Origin: Pseudomonadota bacterium | GTDB taxonomy: Bacteria > Desulfobacterota > Syntrophobacteria > Syntrophobacterales > Syntrophobacteraceae | Assembly (NCBI GenBank): GCA_023416335.1 | Contig: JAEZHY010000065.1 | Span: 1-5,866 of the forward strand | Direction of reading: 5' to 3' | DNA: 5,866 nucleotides | Shown: positions 5,366-5,866 of the stretch, in pieces | Numbering within the stretch: the stretch's first letter is position 1 | How the letters are laid out: every line of letters begins with the position of its first letter | The notes under the pieces: generated by a model | What the model saw: only the letters and a program-made list of their open reading frames with translations | Told to the model about the DNA's origin: nothing | Database searches by the model: none | Program-made: the position numbers and the translations under genes

Positions 5366-5402
5366 CTCTGGATCCCGGCTCAAAAACACTGCCGGGATGA
5401 CG
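5366..5402. repeat. Dispersed-type palindromic element (ATCCCGGC...GCCGGGAT)
   Basis: ATCCCGGC (5372-5379) and GCCGGGAT (5391-5398) form a perfect 8-bp stem around an 11-nt loop, flanked by CTCTGG on the left and GACGG on the right. The ends, CTGGATCCCGG and CCGGGATGACGG, resemble extragenic palindromes scattered through several proteobacterial genomes (the 'CCGTCATCCCGG...' type). On the minus strand the stem is followed, after CCAGAGC, by TTTT, so it may also end transcripts of the DUF2905 gene that reads toward it. Only one copy is in this window, so its repeat status rests on resemblance. Confidence 0.45.
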
Positions 5403-5462
5403 GGTTGGGGCCTCCGTCATAAAATGCCCGGGCACCGTGTCCGTCTTCATTTGGGCAACTCG

Positions 5463-5663
5463 CTATTTCCGGAAAAGCCACAGCACGATCGACAAAATCA
5501 CACTGATGACAACCATGGTGGTTATCGGAAAGTAGATCTTCAGATTGGGCTTGTTGATGACAATATCGCCGGGCAGGTGGCCGAACGGCAGCTTTCCGAG
5601 CCAGGGCCACAGTAGTCCGATGATTATCACGATTATCCCGATGGTAATCAGAATTTTCTGCAC
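5463..5663 (-). CDS. Small DUF2905-like membrane protein
   Basis: 66 residues, starting at GTG 5663 with GGGGGAGG just upstream. A longer in-frame start at 5717 would add 18 Arg-rich residues before the first helix and is unlikely. Two hydrophobic helices (about 4-22 and 47-64) flank a loop with the family signature: LLWPWLGKL, LPGDIVI, and NLKIYFPITT, ending in WLFRK. This pattern is what I know as DUF2905, a small family of unknown function widespread in Firmicutes and deltaproteobacteria. It is a full-length member. It reads toward the palindrome at 5366-5402. The 203 bp upstream to the window edge is AT-rich, with no confident promoter; TAGAAT on the minus strand is a possible -10 lacking a good -35. 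Confidence 0.85.
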   Translation of the reverse strand: MQKILITIGIIVIIIGLLWPWLGKLPFGHLPGDIVINKPNLKIYFPITTMVVISVILSIVLWLFRK

Positions 5664-5866
5664 GGCCCTCCCCCGAAACCTATACCTACCGCCTCTTTTA
5701 CTGCATCTCGCCCGCACGCCGGTATCGCCCGAAATTTCCCTGGCCTATAAAACAACACCTGTTATTTTAACCATTCTATCTTTGACTTCGATGCGATATA
5801 AAGCTCAACTTAATGATAAGTAAAGAGACGAAATCGGGAGACGGTTCCCAGTTATAAAAGCCTTTT

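Overview
The window looks like chromosome from a Gram-negative (two-membrane) bacterium of moderately high GC, most like a Desulfobacterota/deltaproteobacterial lineage. That guess rests on periplasmic Spy-type proteins, an S41 peptidase variant, a small DUF2905-type membrane protein, and interspersed short palindromes and heptamer arrays. No taxonomic marker gene is present, so it is tentative.

Layout. Bases 1-90 are the 3' end of a membrane protein gene that terminates inside a tandem array of the heptamer GTGAGCA (80-121). A rhomboid intramembrane protease with an N-terminal zinc ribbon (314-1156, +) follows. It runs head-on into, and overlaps by 20 bp, an S41/C-terminal processing peptidase gene (1137-2429, -). 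Across a divergent intergenic region of about 266 bp lies a tight + strand operon: a secreted Spy/CpxP-like protein (2696-3220), an ECF sigma factor (3204-3905), a 110-residue single-span membrane protein that is probably its anti-sigma (3889-4221), and a membrane-anchored Spy/CnrX-like sensor (4237-4635). The last gene ends inside a second, longer GTGAGCA array (4632-4701).

From 4702 to 5462 there is no convincing gene. This stretch holds a group of strong hairpins (4950-5213) that looks like an unassigned structured RNA, and a dispersed-type palindrome at about 5366-5402. A small DUF2905-like membrane protein gene (5463-5663, -) closes the window.

How it fits together. Every gene with a recognisable function acts at or reports on the cell envelope: two membrane/periplasmic proteases, a periplasmic chaperone-like protein, and a sigma/anti-sigma/sensor set. 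The last three match the CnrH/CnrY/CnrX metal-sensing architecture in parts and sizes, with an added soluble Spy paralogue as first gene. My reading is that the operon is an autoregulated envelope- or metal-stress switch. That is inference from family resemblance and gene order.
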